A stretch of 64,000 nt of DNA from Corynebacterium stationis (lineage in GTDB: Bacteria > Actinomycetota > Actinomycetes > Mycobacteriales > Mycobacteriaceae): NCBI RefSeq assembly GCF_001941345.1, contig NZ_CP009251.1, positions 1,798,001 through 1,862,000 of the forward strand, in the 5' to 3' direction. The translations under genes were made by a program, and so were the position numbers. Below, piece by piece: positions 17,186 to 27,265 of the stretch. Below the pieces are notes generated by a model. That model did not search any database. It was not told the DNA's origin and saw only the letters and a list, made by a program, of their open reading frames with translations. The first letter of the stretch is position 1. Each line of letters opens with the position of its first letter.

Positions 17186-18295
17186 CTACTTGGTAGTAAT
17201 CACCGAATTTGTAAGTCCGGATTCGCGCAGGCGCGCCTCGGCGCGGCGTTTCTGCGGACCGATGGTTGCCTCGGGGTCTTTGGCAGATTCGAGGCCGCCT
17301 TCAAGGACGCCTAAGCGGGTGCACAAAGAAGCCGCTGCGAGACAGCCGCCAGCAACAACGGAGACAGCGCGGGACTTGGTCACTGATGCAAGCGCTGTTC
17401 CCACGCCGCCGGCGACGGCAAGGTATTCGGATGCTTTCATGAGCTTGCCGGGCTTGCCCTCTTTAAGGTGCTTGACGTGCTCGGGTTCCATGTTGTCTTC
17501 CATGACCCGGACCATCGCCAAGTCACCGGCCACGCCAGCTAGCGCGAGCGCGCGAGCGGGAGCTGCGTTTTCAACCGGAGTGGTGATCATCGCTGTGCCG
17601 GCCGAAGCTAGAGAGGCCGATGCCACGAATACGTATGGCAAATGCTTTTTGGCGCCGTTCCAGGTGGGATTGGAAGTATCAGCGATCAACACAGCCGTGT
17701 AGCCAGCCAATGGACCGCCGAGAACAGCCGAAACAATTCCGGCAGGACCAGCTGCCGTGTGCAAAACACGGTGGACGACGTTTGGCAAAGGCAACACGTT
17801 CTTGGTCATCTCGGCGGCTTCAGATGCGGCCGCAACAGCGGCTGCACCAGAGAATCCACCGAGCAGCCACGAACCCATGTTCATAGGCGAGGATGCCTTG
17901 AATACGCGGAACATGTTGTAAAAACGCTCAGGTCGGCCCAAGTCTAAGATGAGGAATGCCGAGCCGAGACCAGCTGCAACAATAGAGGTCAACCGGGTAG
18001 TGCGTAGCAGCGGCTTATTCGATGTGGCTTGCGCACCAGCACCGAGTAACGCAGAACCGCCGGCGATGCCGCCGAGCCAAAAGTACACACCAATCGGCCA
18101 CTCCCATGGTGGGGCTTTGACCACCGGTTGACCGTAGTAGTTGGCAAACTCGAAGTCCAGCGCCATGCGCTCTTCGCGCGTACCGTCCTGTGCACCGGCG
18201 CCACGCTTCTTGCGCGGTCCGTTGCCCTTTTTCTTCTTGTCACCGCGGTAGCGGCGCTCGTATCCGGGCGGGCGATACTCGTCAAAATCCGGCAT
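17186..18295 (-). CDS. Formate dehydrogenase membrane subunit, NrfD/PsrC family
   Basis: A 369-residue integral membrane protein. After a basic N-terminal tail rich in Lys and Arg (about 1-45) come eight or so hydrophobic helices, beginning PIGVYFWLGGIAGGSALLGAG, the NrfD family opening. Such subunits have no haem; they anchor the iron-sulfur and catalytic subunits and pass electrons to menaquinone. ATG directly follows the stop of the iron-sulfur subunit gene (TAGATG). It is the third and last gene of the fdh operon. The symbol is left open because Fdh membrane subunits of this NrfD type are named inconsistently. Confidence 0.9.
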   Translation of the reverse strand: MPDFDEYRPPGYERRYRGDKKKKGNGPRKKRGAGAQDGTREERMALDFEFANYYGQPVVKAPPWEWPIGVYFWLGGIAGGSALLGAGAQATSNKPLLRTTRLTSIVAAGLGSAFLILDLGRPERFYNMFRVFKASSPMNMGSWLLGGFSGAAAVAAASEAAEMTKNVLPLPNVVHRVLHTAAGPAGIVSAVLGGPLAGYTAVLIADTSNPTWNGAKKHLPYVFVASASLASAGTAMITTPVENAAPARALALAGVAGDLAMVRVMEDNMEPEHVKHLKEGKPGKLMKASEYLAVAGGVGTALASVTKSRAVSVVAGGCLAAASLCTRLGVLEGGLESAKDPEATIGPQKRRAEARLRESGLTNSVITTK

Positions 18296-19381
18296 CTACT
18301 TCCCTCCTCTACCAACTAAAAACGACGCTGCCACGGCAACGCCCATCGCGCCGACAGCCTTGGCAAAAGTCTTCGCCATCGCGGGCAAATCGGCGGTCGG
18401 GACACGCGGATCTGGTGGAAGACCGTAGACTTCCGGGGAATCCAGCAGCAAGAAGATGGAGCCCGTTCCGCCGACGCCGTCTTCGTTATTTGCGCCGTAC
18501 AGTCGTGCCTCGGTCTGACCTTGGCGGTGTAGCTCAGCCACGCGCGCTTGCGCAGCGGCCAGCATATTCTCATAGGTGCCGAACTGGATGGACTCCGTCG
18601 GGCAAGTCTTGGAACACGCTGGCTGCTCGCCGACTTTCAGGCGGTCGTAACACATTGTGCACTTTTGAGCCACGCCAATATTTTTAATCGGCATGGTCTC
18701 ACCCGGGACGTGATCCGGTCCTTGCGGGCGCAGCTGTTTGAGCTTCTTAAACACGTTAATGCCCGCGTGTTCAGGGACTTCTTGGGCTTCGACGTGGTTG
18801 GCTTTTAGCGAAACACCGCCGTCTTCACGGCGCTCAATAACACCGAACGGGCACCCGGCAACGCAGGTGCCGCAGCCATTGCAGACATCATCTTGGACCA
18901 CGACGGTGCCAAATTCGGTGCGAAATAAAGCACCGGTTGGGCACACATCCAGGCAGCCAGCGTTGGTGCAGTGCTTGCAGACATCAGAAGACATCAGCCA
19001 ACGGAAAGTATCAGTATCCGGCGGCGTGGTATCGGCGGAGGCAGGATTCGGGGCTGCATCGACAGGCGAAGTGCCAAACGTCGGCATGCCCAGCGAGACC
19101 AGCTTGGCACCTTCTTCACGCGCTTTGGTGATGCGCTCGTTGTCTTGCTCAATAAACGCTACGTGTCGCCAGGTATTCGCGCCCAGCGCGCAGGTGTTGT
19201 CGTAGGAATTACCCGTCAGGTTATAGCCCTCAACCGGGTTGCGGTTCCACTCCTTACAGGCCACCTCGCAAGCCTTACAGCCGATGCACACCGAAGTATC
19301 GGTGAAAAAGGCCATGCGCTGGTAATGGTCGTAGCCGTGCGCGTGCGAATTTTCTGTTAGATGATTGGTCGTAGCCGTCAT
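18296..19381 (-). CDS. fdhB: Formate dehydrogenase iron-sulfur subunit (four [4Fe-4S] clusters)
   Basis: A 361-residue electron-transfer subunit. Four cysteine groups are visible: CIGCKACEVACKEWN near residue 32, CKHCTNAGCLDVCPTGAL, CNGCGTCVAGCPFGVI and CTMCYDRLKVGEQPACSKTCP. A hydrophobic C-terminal helix (about 335-357, ending GRGGK) could fix it to the membrane next to the NrfD subunit. It relays electrons from the molybdenum or tungsten centre of FdhA to the membrane subunit. The start overlaps the fdhA stop by four bases (ATGA), so the subunits are translationally coupled. Confidence 0.94.
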   Translation of the reverse strand: MTATTNHLTENSHAHGYDHYQRMAFFTDTSVCIGCKACEVACKEWNRNPVEGYNLTGNSYDNTCALGANTWRHVAFIEQDNERITKAREEGAKLVSLGMPTFGTSPVDAAPNPASADTTPPDTDTFRWLMSSDVCKHCTNAGCLDVCPTGALFRTEFGTVVVQDDVCNGCGTCVAGCPFGVIERREDGGVSLKANHVEAQEVPEHAGINVFKKLKQLRPQGPDHVPGETMPIKNIGVAQKCTMCYDRLKVGEQPACSKTCPTESIQFGTYENMLAAAQARVAELHRQGQTEARLYGANNEDGVGGTGSIFLLLDSPEVYGLPPDPRVPTADLPAMAKTFAKAVGAMGVAVAASFLVGRGGK

Positions 19382-22300
19382 TGCTTTTCGCCTCCCTCCG
19401 TATCTTTTGGTTCAGAATTTGAAACTTCCCCCATCGCTGAGCCATGATGCGCAGAACCATCTGCGGCGCCAGGCTCGCTTGTCGATGTCTCCACCGTCTC
19501 TTTATCTACGCCATTCGGAATAAACAAGTCGATCGTGGACGTAGCTTCTAGTTGCTTGGCATCGGGATCGATGAGCTCGTTACCGGTGTCCAACGTCAAT
19601 CCGGCACGGCGCTGATAATCCTTGAGCATTTCTAACCGCGCCTTGCCGCGTGGGCGTCGGCCGGCCTTAATTTCACATGCACCAACCTTAGAGTTTTGAA
19701 TGAACACATTCGGCTCCAAAGTCAGACCCAGAAGGTCATTGGCACCGTCACCAGTAACTGGCGAGGAGCTGGACTGACCGTAGTGGAAAGGCAGACCAAT
19801 CTGGTGGAAGTCCTTGCCATTGATGGTCATAGATTCCATGCGTTCGGTCACCAGCACGCGAGCCTCAATCACGCCACGCGGCGAAATGATGGTTGCCCAG
19901 CCACCGTTTTCCAAGCCGCGCTTTTGTGCTAGAACCGGATCGACCTCAACGAACAAATCTGGCTGCAACTCTGCCAAATAAGGCAGTCGGCGGCTCATCG
20001 CACCCGAGGTGTACATCTCCGTCAAACGGTACGTGGAGAAAACCACGGGGTAGACCTCTGAGCCGGGCTCGCCAGCCATGGGCTTCGACAAGTTATCCGG
20101 ACGCTTGATGGTCAAGCGTGTCGGCGACTGCTGCTGGCTGTACAAAATATTGCGTGCCGGCGACTCGTGCGGTTCATAGTGAGTTGGCAGGGGTCCATCG
20201 GAAAGCCCTTTGGGTACGAACAACCAACCACGACCATCTGCCTGCATAATAAACGCATCAGTGCCGTCAAGGGCTGCGGGACCTGTGGCATCGACAGGCG
20301 CGCGGTACGACGGATCTAAGTTGACTGGGAAGTCCGGTACGTCATCGCCCGTCCAGCGGCCGGCTTCAGCGTCCCACCAAATGTACTTCTTGCGCTCCGA
20401 CCACGGCGTGCCATCTGGCGCAGCTGATGCACGGTTGTACAGCATGCGGCGATTCGCTGGCCACACCCAGCCCCATTCCAGCGCAACCTCATTTTGCGAA
20501 GCGCCTGAAACTTTGCGCGCGGACTGGTTGATGTTGTCCTTGAACACGCCGGAGTAGATCCAGCAGCCGCCAGACGTCGTGCCATCAGGCTTCATCTCTG
20601 TAAAGCCAGGCAGCAGCTGCCCCTTCTTCGGGCCATCCAGATAGTAGCCGTTGATTTCGCGCAGCACGTCTTCAGGATCTGGCTCGCCGTGTTCGGTTTC
20701 CTCGTAGTTCCAGTCGATGGCCAACAATGGCGCGTCCATCGGATCAGTAGAACCAGCAAGCTTTTCGCGAATGCGCTTGCCCAGCTGGTAGAAGAACCAC
20801 AGATCGCTCTTGGCATCGCCTGGTGGATTTGTGGCCTGGAAACGCCACTGCAGCATGCGCTGGGTTTGGGTAAAGGTACCGGCCTTTTCTACGTGCGTTG
20901 CTGCAGGCAGAAGGAAGACCTCGGTGCCAATATCTTCGGTCTTTAGTTCACCAGTCTTGATCTCCGGTGAGTCGTACCAGAACGACGCTGTCTCAATTTC
21001 CTGGAAGTCACGAACAACCAACCACTTCAAAGACGCCAATCCGCGGCGTTGCATGCCACCGTTGGATTGAGCGACCGCTGGGTTTTGTCCGAAGACCATA
21101 TAGCCTTCGACGATGCCGTCGAGCATGCCCATCAAGGTTTCATAGGTGGAGTGCGCACCGTTGATGCGCGGCATGTAGTTCCAGCCCCAGTCATTGTCCT
21201 TGGTGGCATTCTCGCCCCAATAGGACTTCATCAAGCTCACGGCATAGTTTTCACGCAGACCCCAGAAACCCTTCTGGTCTTCCTTGGCAATCGCGTCCAA
21301 GAATCCTTTCCAGTCGCCATGGTCGGCATGAGGCATCGGCAAGTAGCCCGGCAAGTTATTAAACAGCGTCGGGATATCTGTCGAGCCCTGAATGGAAGCG
21401 TGTCCACGCAGCGCCATGATGCCTGAGCCTGGGCGGCCCACGTTGCCCATCAGCAGTTGCAAGATGGCCGCGGCGCGAATGAACTGCACGCCTAAGGTTT
21501 GCTGCGTAAAGCCCAAAGCATAGGCAAAGACTGTAGTGCGCTCTGGATTGGAGTTCTGTGCAATCGACTCCGCTAGATAATGGAAGTCTTCCTGGGAGAT
21601 ACCGCAGGTCTCTTCCACGATTTCCGGGGTATAGCGGGAATAGTGGCGCTTGAGAATCTGGAAGACCGTATTCGGGTCCTGCAAAGTCTCATCACGCTCG
21701 ATATTCCACCACGCACCTTCGGGCTTTTGCACGTACTGCCACGAGTCCGTGATGTACTTACCGGTTTCTGGGTTGTAGCCAGAAAAGAGGCCGTCTAGGT
21801 CTTCCGTGTCCCGGAAGTCGGGAGAAATGATCGACGACGCGTTCGTGTAATTGACCACATAGTCGTGAAAATACAGATCATTGTCGATCATGTACTTGAT
21901 AAGTGCGCCAAGAAGCACCACATCGGTGCCGCCACGGATCGCTACGTGCCGGTTCGCAAACGCCGAGGTACGGGTATAGCGAGGATCCACGTGAATTACG
22001 CGCGCCCCGCGCTTTTTAGCTTCGACTACCCACTGGAAACCCACAGGATGGCACTCGGCCATATTCGAGCCCTGAATCAGGATGCAGTCGGCATTTGCCA
22101 TATCCTGCAGTGGCTGAGTTGCGCCACCGCGGCCAAACGAGGTTCCCAAACTGGGAACCGTGGCGGAGTGTCATATGCGTGCTTGGTTTTCGACTTGTAC
22201 GGCACCAGCTGCAGTAAACAGCTTCTTGATAATGTAGTTTTCCTCATTATCCAAGGTGGCGCCACCAAGTCCTGCCACACCCATGGTGCGGTTTAAAACA

Positions 22301-22737
22301 CGGCCTTTTTCATCAAAGTCCTGCCACTGATTGCGGCGGGAGGCAATAAAACGGTCCGCAATCATATCCATTGCGGTTTCGAGATCGAGGTCTTGCCACT
22401 CGGTTGCATGAGGCGCGCGGTATTTAATCTTGGTCAAACGCGTCGCAGAGTTCACCAGCTGCTCAGAGGCAGCGCCTTTCGGGCACAAACGTCCGCGCGA
22501 AATAGGCGAGTCCGAGTCACCTTCAATATGAACGACGCGGTCATCTTTGACATATACCCGCTGCGAGCAGCCCACAGCGCAGTAAGGGCAGACCGATTGA
22601 ACTACTTTGTCGGCCTCTACAGTGCGCCCGTGCAGGTTCTCCGATTTGGCAGACTGGGTTGATTTATCTCGACCAAACAGATCGCCGCGCTTCACCTGGC
22701 GCACAACCGGCCAATTCAGCGGACTTAACTTCGACAT
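19378..22737 (-). CDS. fdhA: Selenocysteine-containing formate dehydrogenase catalytic subunit FdhA
   Basis: The gene is read as one frame of 1119 residues with UGA at 22171-22173 decoded as Sec189; conventional translation would split it into 188-residue and 923-residue pieces, which are exactly in frame. The first part has the [4Fe-4S] ligand set CPYCAVGC ... LCPKG (about residues 50-88). Sec lies in QARI-U-HSATVPSLG, the canonical active site of Sec formate dehydrogenases. Molybdopterin-binding regions follow (ILIQGSNMAECHP), and the C-terminus carries an extra low-complexity tail of about 60 residues. It oxidises formate to CO2 with a bis-MGD cofactor. No Tat signal with twin arginine is evident, suggesting a cytoplasmic-facing enzyme. 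fdhD and molybdopterin genes are not in the window. Confidence 0.95.
22141..22159 (-). promoter_or_regulatory. SECIS-like hairpin in fdhA
   Basis: On the mRNA strand the UGA (22173-22171) is followed by 11 bases and then GGTTCCCAGTTTGGGAACC, a perfect seven-pair stem with loop AGTTT. The 11-base gap and GGTT start match the E. coli fdhF SECIS arrangement, and the loop keeps the G-U dinucleotide that SelB reads. The classic bulged U is here formally paired with A. Confidence 0.85.
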
Positions 22738-22835
22738 AGCCTTAAGGCTACCGGATCAAAGTGATTTCCACACCTTAATCCGGTACATATCGTCCAAAAG
22801 GTGGAACACACAAAACTAGCCGCGACTTCGCCGGA

Positions 22836-23531
22836 TTACATATTGACAACCCGCAGGCTCAGGTACTTTTCTTCCCCCTCGCCACTCACCATGGCGGGGA
22901 TAAAATCAGCAGGCTTCGGGTGGTCCGGCAACGCCTCTAGGTAGACCTTGTGCTGCTCCAGCGAGCGCACACCAGCCTGCACATCGGCATCAGTAACCAG
23001 CAGGCGGTGGGTTGGGGTGGAACTGCCAGAAATCAGCAAACGGTCAGCCTTCCACGGCTCTACGCCCAGGTCGCGGTGGGTCCAGGGGTTATCAGCATCG
23101 CGGATGGCATCGGCGACCACTTCACCGGTCACGCGGTGGTCAATATGGTTAATCCCCCATCTTGCCGAGAAATCAAAGTTGATAACAGCCACAGTATCGG
23201 GCTGAAATTCCCGAATTTCCTTCGCGACGGCCTTGCGCACATCCAGGCCATATTCCATTTCACCGTCAGGAAAATCCAGGATGGTCAGATGCTCAACGCC
23301 AACTTCCTGACAGGCAGCTCGCTGCTCATGAGCACGCAGGGCTTTGGTCTTCGCCGGCTCCATGTCACGAATGCCGGCTTCACCCGCGGTAAGCAGCAAG
23401 TATCCGACTTCTTTGCCCGCGGCCGTGAAGCTATTAACGGCAACAGATAAGCCATATTCCGCGTCATCAGGGTGGGCAACAACCACGAGTACGCGTTCGA
23501 TTTCTTCCACTTTTAGTAGTTCAAGGTCCAT
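22836..23531 (-). CDS. PIG-L family deacetylase
   Basis: A 231-residue LmbE-like protein with zinc motif AHPDDAE at residues 19-25 and second ligand block INHIDHRVTG near residue 130. Members remove acetyl groups from GlcNAc-linked or related amide substrates. It is shorter than MshB and lacks the mycothiol gene context, so it is probably not a second MshB; in actinobacteria a paralogue, Mca, cleaves mycothiol S-conjugates, but this protein is also shorter than Mca (about 290 residues). The gene is monocistronic, between the fdh operon and a divergent symporter gene. The substrate is unknown. Confidence 0.85.
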   Translation of the reverse strand: MDLELLKVEEIERVLVVVAHPDDAEYGLSVAVNSFTAAGKEVGYLLLTAGEAGIRDMEPAKTKALRAHEQRAACQEVGVEHLTILDFPDGEMEYGLDVRKAVAKEIREFQPDTVAVINFDFSARWGINHIDHRVTGEVVADAIRDADNPWTHRDLGVEPWKADRLLISGSSTPTHRLLVTDADVQAGVRSLEQHKVYLEALPDHPKPADFIPAMVSGEGEEKYLSLRVVNM

Positions 23532-23732
23532 AACTTCCCATCATGCCAAAGGTTGCAGTTCCACGCTTTGCTTGTCGATGCCGCCCTTGCCTCGACTATG
23601 GGAATGTTCCTTCAGACACATGACGTTGTGTTGTTATGAATTTAAAGCTAAAGTAAAACGGTCAAATAAACTGGTCTGTCTATCCAATTCGGACTAGTCA
23701 GTCTAGAAATGAAAAGAAGAAAGGTACTGAGC

Positions 23733-25100
23733 ATGTCTGATACGGCAACTAGCTCGGAAACAAACAAGAAGAAGAAATCCGGTCTGCCCGCTTGGGCAAC
23801 GGGCTTCGGCGCACAAGTTTTCGCCGGCCTTATTATCGGACTTATTCTAGGTTTCGTTGCCTCTGGCATGAGTTTGCAGTGGCTTAGCGATCTCCTCAGC
23901 GGCGTCGGAAATGCTTATGTCCAGCTGCTGCGCGTGATGGTACCACCACTGATCTTTGCCGCAGTAGTTACTTCCGTAGCTAACCTGCGCAAGGTCGCCA
24001 ATGCAGCTGCACTGGCAGTATCTACGCTGGTATGGTTCGCGATCACGGCATTTTTATCCGTCCTGGTTGGCATCGTCGTCGCACTCGTTATGCGCCCAGG
24101 TGTTAACTCCACCGTTGATCCATCCTCTGCGGCAGATCCTTCTCGCGTGGGCTCGTGGACTGCGTTTATCCAATCGATTGTGCCGGATAACTTTATCGGT
24201 CTGTCTGCATCGACAAGCGATGATGGCGTCTCGTTATCCTTCGCGGCACTGCAGCTGCTAGTTATCTCTTTGGCTATCGGCATCGCCGCAGTTAAAGCCG
24301 GCGAAGCAGCCGACCCATTCCTGCGCTTTACCGAATCTTTCCTCAAGGTCATCCAGGTCATCTTGTGGTGGATCATCCGCTTGGCACCCATTGGTACCGC
24401 GGCTTTGATTGGTAAGGCTGTTGCCACCTACGGCTGGGACGCACTCGGTTCTTTGGGCAAGTTTGTCCTGGCCATCTACGTCGGCCTCGCACTCGTGCTG
24501 ATTGTGGTCTACCCAGCAGTGCTGAAGTTTAACGGCATCAACACCATTGAGTTCTACAAGCGCGTGTGGCCAGTATTTTCCTTGGGCTTTGTTACCCGCT
24601 CCTCCATGGGTGTTATGCCTGTTACCCAGCGCGTTACCGAACGCTCCATGGGTGTTCCTAGCGAATATGCATCCTTTGCCATCCCGCTGGGTGCAACCAC
24701 CAAGATGGACGGCTGCGCATCTATCTACCCTGCTATTGCTGCAATCTTTGTGGCGCAGTTCTACGACATCGACCTGACGCTGACGCATTACCTGCTGATT
24801 ATCTTCGTCTCCGTCATTGGCTCCGCCGCTACCGCTGGCACCACCGGCGCAACCGTCATGCTGACTTTGACCCTGTCAACCCTGGGTCTGCCCCTGGCTG
24901 GTGTTGGTCTGCTGCTGGCTGTCGAGCCAATCATCGATATGGGCCGCACCGCGGTCAACGTCACCGGCCAGTCGCTGGCTGCGACCATCGTTGCTAAGCG
25001 CGCCAACATCTTGGACCAAGAAACTTGGGACCAGGCTGCCGACGGCATCGAAGCTGCTGTTTCTCCTTCCCAGTCCACAAAGGCTGAAGTTACCTCCTAA
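23733..25100 (+). CDS. Dicarboxylate/amino acid:cation symporter (DAACS family)
   Basis: Start at ATG 23733, eight bases after AAGAAAGG; an ATG 24 bases upstream lacks a ribosome site. The 455-residue protein has a lysine-rich cytoplasmic tail, then the eight helices and two re-entrant loops of the GltPh fold, including TRSSMGVMPVT near the middle, the GATTKMDGCA segment (where GltPh has NMDGT) and the GTTGATVMLTLTLSTLGLPLAG loop. These proteins couple Na+ or H+ entry to uptake of C4-dicarboxylates, glutamate or aspartate. Which substrate is used cannot be decided by eye. A strong terminator follows 42 bases downstream. Confidence 0.92.
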   Translation: MSDTATSSETNKKKKSGLPAWATGFGAQVFAGLIIGLILGFVASGMSLQWLSDLLSGVGNAYVQLLRVMVPPLIFAAVVTSVANLRKVANAAALAVSTLVWFAITAFLSVLVGIVVALVMRPGVNSTVDPSSAADPSRVGSWTAFIQSIVPDNFIGLSASTSDDGVSLSFAALQLLVISLAIGIAAVKAGEAADPFLRFTESFLKVIQVILWWIIRLAPIGTAALIGKAVATYGWDALGSLGKFVLAIYVGLALVLIVVYPAVLKFNGINTIEFYKRVWPVFSLGFVTRSSMGVMPVTQRVTERSMGVPSEYASFAIPLGATTKMDGCASIYPAIAAIFVAQFYDIDLTLTHYLLIIFVSVIGSAATAGTTGATVMLTLTLSTLGLPLAGVGLLLAVEPIIDMGRTAVNVTGQSLAATIVAKRANILDQETWDQAADGIEAAVSPSQSTKAEVTS

Positions 25101-25141
25101 GCCTTACTAATTTCCCTCGCCCAGCGGCTCATTTATTTAGC

Positions 25142-25180
25142 GGCTCGCACCGAAGTATTGCGGTGCGAGCCTCTTTTATT
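25142..25180 (+). terminator. Rho-independent terminator of the symporter gene
   Basis: An 11-base perfect stem, GGCTCGCACCG and CGGTGCGAGCC, with an eight-base loop, followed by TCTTTTATTTT. Confidence 0.9.
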
Positions 25181-25210
25181 TTCCCTGGCCGGCCTGCTTT
25201 GACCCGCCCC

Positions 25211-25279
25211 TACCCCCTTCGCATTCACCCAAATTAATCTCCTGGCGCCCAAGGATCTCCGCGTAAGCGCGAAGAGGAC
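25211..25279. repeat. Degenerate REP-like element, copy C
   Basis: A worn copy of the same element: left arm about 25211-25228 (CCCCCTTCGCATTCAC) and right arm about 25261-25279 (GTAAGCGCGAAGAGGAC), with the usual spacer of roughly 34 bases. Several arm positions have changed, so this looks like an old, single insertion. It lies between two facing terminators. Confidence 0.65.
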
Positions 25280-25343
25280 ACGGAGTGTAGATGGAAGAAA
25301 GTCTGGTTCGGATGGAATACGTCAAGAGCATAGAGATAAAGGA

Positions 25344-25369
25344 AACGCCCCGTGCGAAGACGGGGCGTT
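25344..25369 (-). terminator. Terminator of the DUF2382 gene
   Basis: A ten-base perfect stem, AACGCCCCGT and ACGGGGCGTT, with loop GCGAAG on the plus strand; on the minus strand it is followed by TCCTTTATC. It lies 45 bases after the stop of the minus-strand gene. Confidence 0.8.
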
Positions 25370-25413
25370 ACGGAGCGTCTACTTCAAAGCCGCGCTCACA
25401 TCTTTAACTAAGG

Positions 25414-26358
25414 CTACTTGTCGTCAAAGCCATCGACGCCGTCAGCATCGATCTGCTCCTTGCTCACTTCTTCAGTCACGCGCTCTGTGCCGGAAACTTC
25501 TTCAGTGCTGAGGTTTACCTTTTCTACGGGCACTGTTTCCTTATTTACTACAGGGCGTTCTTCGTGAAGCGTCACTGAGGCATCTTCGGCGCCGCTGGCG
25601 TCAAGCCCGCCGGATTTAGCCTGCGCTTCGGCCTCTTCCGCTGAGATTGGAGTCCGCTCGACGTGAACTTCTTCGCGGGTAACGGGGACTTCGACGGTCT
25701 CGGTGTCAGTAACAACGTACTTGCGCAAGCGCGCCTCACCAGTTTCGACACGCTCGGTCCCTACGTTGAGATGTTCCTCATTGCGAATCAAGGTGTTATC
25801 AGCGCTAGAAGGGTCCGTACCTAGATCGTTGCTGGTAACAGCACCTCTGTCGGCTACGTTAGTTCCGTCGGACGCATTCGAGTCCACGTCGGCAGAAGTT
25901 CCGGCTGGCCCGGGAGTGCCGGCAACCTCTGCGTCTACTCCAGCACCAACAGCACCAGCACCCGCTGCGCCTATCCTGTCACCATCCAGCTCACTTCGAG
26001 GGCTCCCGCCGCGAGGGTTCTCGGCGCCAGTGTAGCCCTCAACGTGAGGGGCCTCAGAAACACCGTAGTGCCGGTAGATTTCGGTTTGTTGCTCAGGAGT
26101 CAGAGGTGTGTCCACGTCAAAATTGGGAGCGTCCTTGATGCGGTCTTTGGCGAAAGCCAGCGACAAATGGTCACCATCAAGGGTATGGCCCCGTAGCGGG
26201 ACGAGCGAGTTTCCCATGCCGAATAGGCCATGATTGACGTCGACGAAGGTGGGTTGACCGGAGGCATCGTCGACAAATACTTCGTTAACATTCCCGACTT
26301 TATCGCCATCTTTGTCGTAAGCGGTCGCCGTGAGAAGGTCTTTTACGTTCATAGACAT
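25414..26358 (-). CDS. PRC-barrel plus DUF2382 stress-response protein
   Basis: A 314-residue acidic soluble protein. Residues 1-95 form a PRC-barrel (MNVKDLLTATAYDKDGDKVG, FVDVNHGLFG), the middle (about 115-205) is low complexity with many Asp, Gly and Ala, and the C-terminal 110 residues are a DUF2382/YsnF domain (RKYVVTDTETVEVPVTREEV, HEERPVVNKETVPVEKV). Proteins of this pattern are linked with general stress responses in actinobacteria; the molecular role is unknown. No membrane helix or signal is present. Transcribed alone, with its own terminator. Confidence 0.88.
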   Translation of the reverse strand: MSMNVKDLLTATAYDKDGDKVGNVNEVFVDDASGQPTFVDVNHGLFGMGNSLVPLRGHTLDGDHLSLAFAKDRIKDAPNFDVDTPLTPEQQTEIYRHYGVSEAPHVEGYTGAENPRGGSPRSELDGDRIGAAGAGAVGAGVDAEVAGTPGPAGTSADVDSNASDGTNVADRGAVTSNDLGTDPSSADNTLIRNEEHLNVGTERVETGEARLRKYVVTDTETVEVPVTREEVHVERTPISAEEAEAQAKSGGLDASGAEDASVTLHEERPVVNKETVPVEKVNLSTEEVSGTERVTEEVSKEQIDADGVDGFDDK

Positions 26359-26603
26359 ATAGAAAGTATCCTTTCCTCTAATCGAGGTAGTTCATTTCTT
26401 TTCTTGCCGTCGCGCTCCCCATCGACCCTGCTTGGGCATTAGTACCTAACTCGTGGAGCGTTCAATCTAGTCTAAAGAAATTAGTAGCTTTGTGCAGCGG
26501 CCTATCGGCTATTTTCTCTACTTTGCAGGCAAAGAAGCTGGACACGTGACAGATTACAGGTTGATAAATATCTCGATCGGGAGACGTAACTAGGATGGTT
26601 GTC

Positions 26604-27251
26604 ATGAAATTCGCTCCCCGTCGTCCCTCGCCCATGAATGGCCAAAAGCCCACCAAGCAAGATTTGGAAGGATTTCGGCTGGCTGCAGTCGATGACATTC
26701 TCCCCGCCGAGGATGAAACCACGCGGTTGCGCATGCTCATCGTCGGAGTCAACCCGAGCCCCTGGACAGCTGCGGTCAATGCGCCGTTTGCGCACCCGGC
26801 GAACCGGTTTTGGCCATCGCTTTTTCGCAGTGGCGTCTTAAGCCAGCTTGTCGATGCCTCCCGCGGCCTTCCCGACTCAGTTCTTCAAGAGTTCGCGGAC
26901 AAGCGCATTGGGCTAACCAACTTCATTTCCGAAACAGCAACGGCACGCGCAGATGAACTAACTAAGGAGCAGCTGCGGATGGGTGCAGGGCGCATCGTTA
27001 AGCTAGTGGCGAAACTGCGGCCGGAATCGGTGGCAGTAGCTGGCATTACTGCCTACCGTGACGCCTTTGGCCTGCGCAAGGCGAAGCTGGGACTGCAAGA
27101 CCCCGAGCTAGTAGATATTCCTGCGGGCTGGCCTGCCGATGTGCAGCTGTGGGTGGTGCCGCAGCCGAGTGGCATCAATGCGCATGAAAATATTGAGTCG
27201 CTGGGGCAAAAATGGGCGGCCGTATGGAACGCCACTGAACCGGCTGGGTAA
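26604..27251 (+). CDS. mug: Mug/TDG-type mismatch-specific DNA glycosylase
   Basis: Start at ATG 26604, eight bases from AGGA; an upstream in-frame start at 26595 overlaps that site. The 215-residue protein has the uracil-DNA glycosylase family 2 signatures: GVNPSPWTAAVNAPFAHPANRFWP, where the Asn of GxNPS is catalytic, and the later PQPSGINAH block, where NPSG is usual. It cleaves uracil, and often thymine or ethenocytosine, opposite G, starting base-excision repair. The next gene begins 14 bases downstream on the same strand. Confidence 0.9.
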   Translation: MKFAPRRPSPMNGQKPTKQDLEGFRLAAVDDILPAEDETTRLRMLIVGVNPSPWTAAVNAPFAHPANRFWPSLFRSGVLSQLVDASRGLPDSVLQEFADKRIGLTNFISETATARADELTKEQLRMGAGRIVKLVAKLRPESVAVAGITAYRDAFGLRKAKLGLQDPELVDIPAGWPADVQLWVVPQPSGINAHENIESLGQKWAAVWNATEPAG

Positions 27252-27265
27252 ATAAAGGAGAATAA

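Noticed and set aside
22150..22173. fdhA as a pseudogene cut by a nonsense mutation
   Set aside because: The two parts are in the same frame, the UGA is at the canonical active-site position, a SECIS-like hairpin follows at the right distance and all sel genes are next door.
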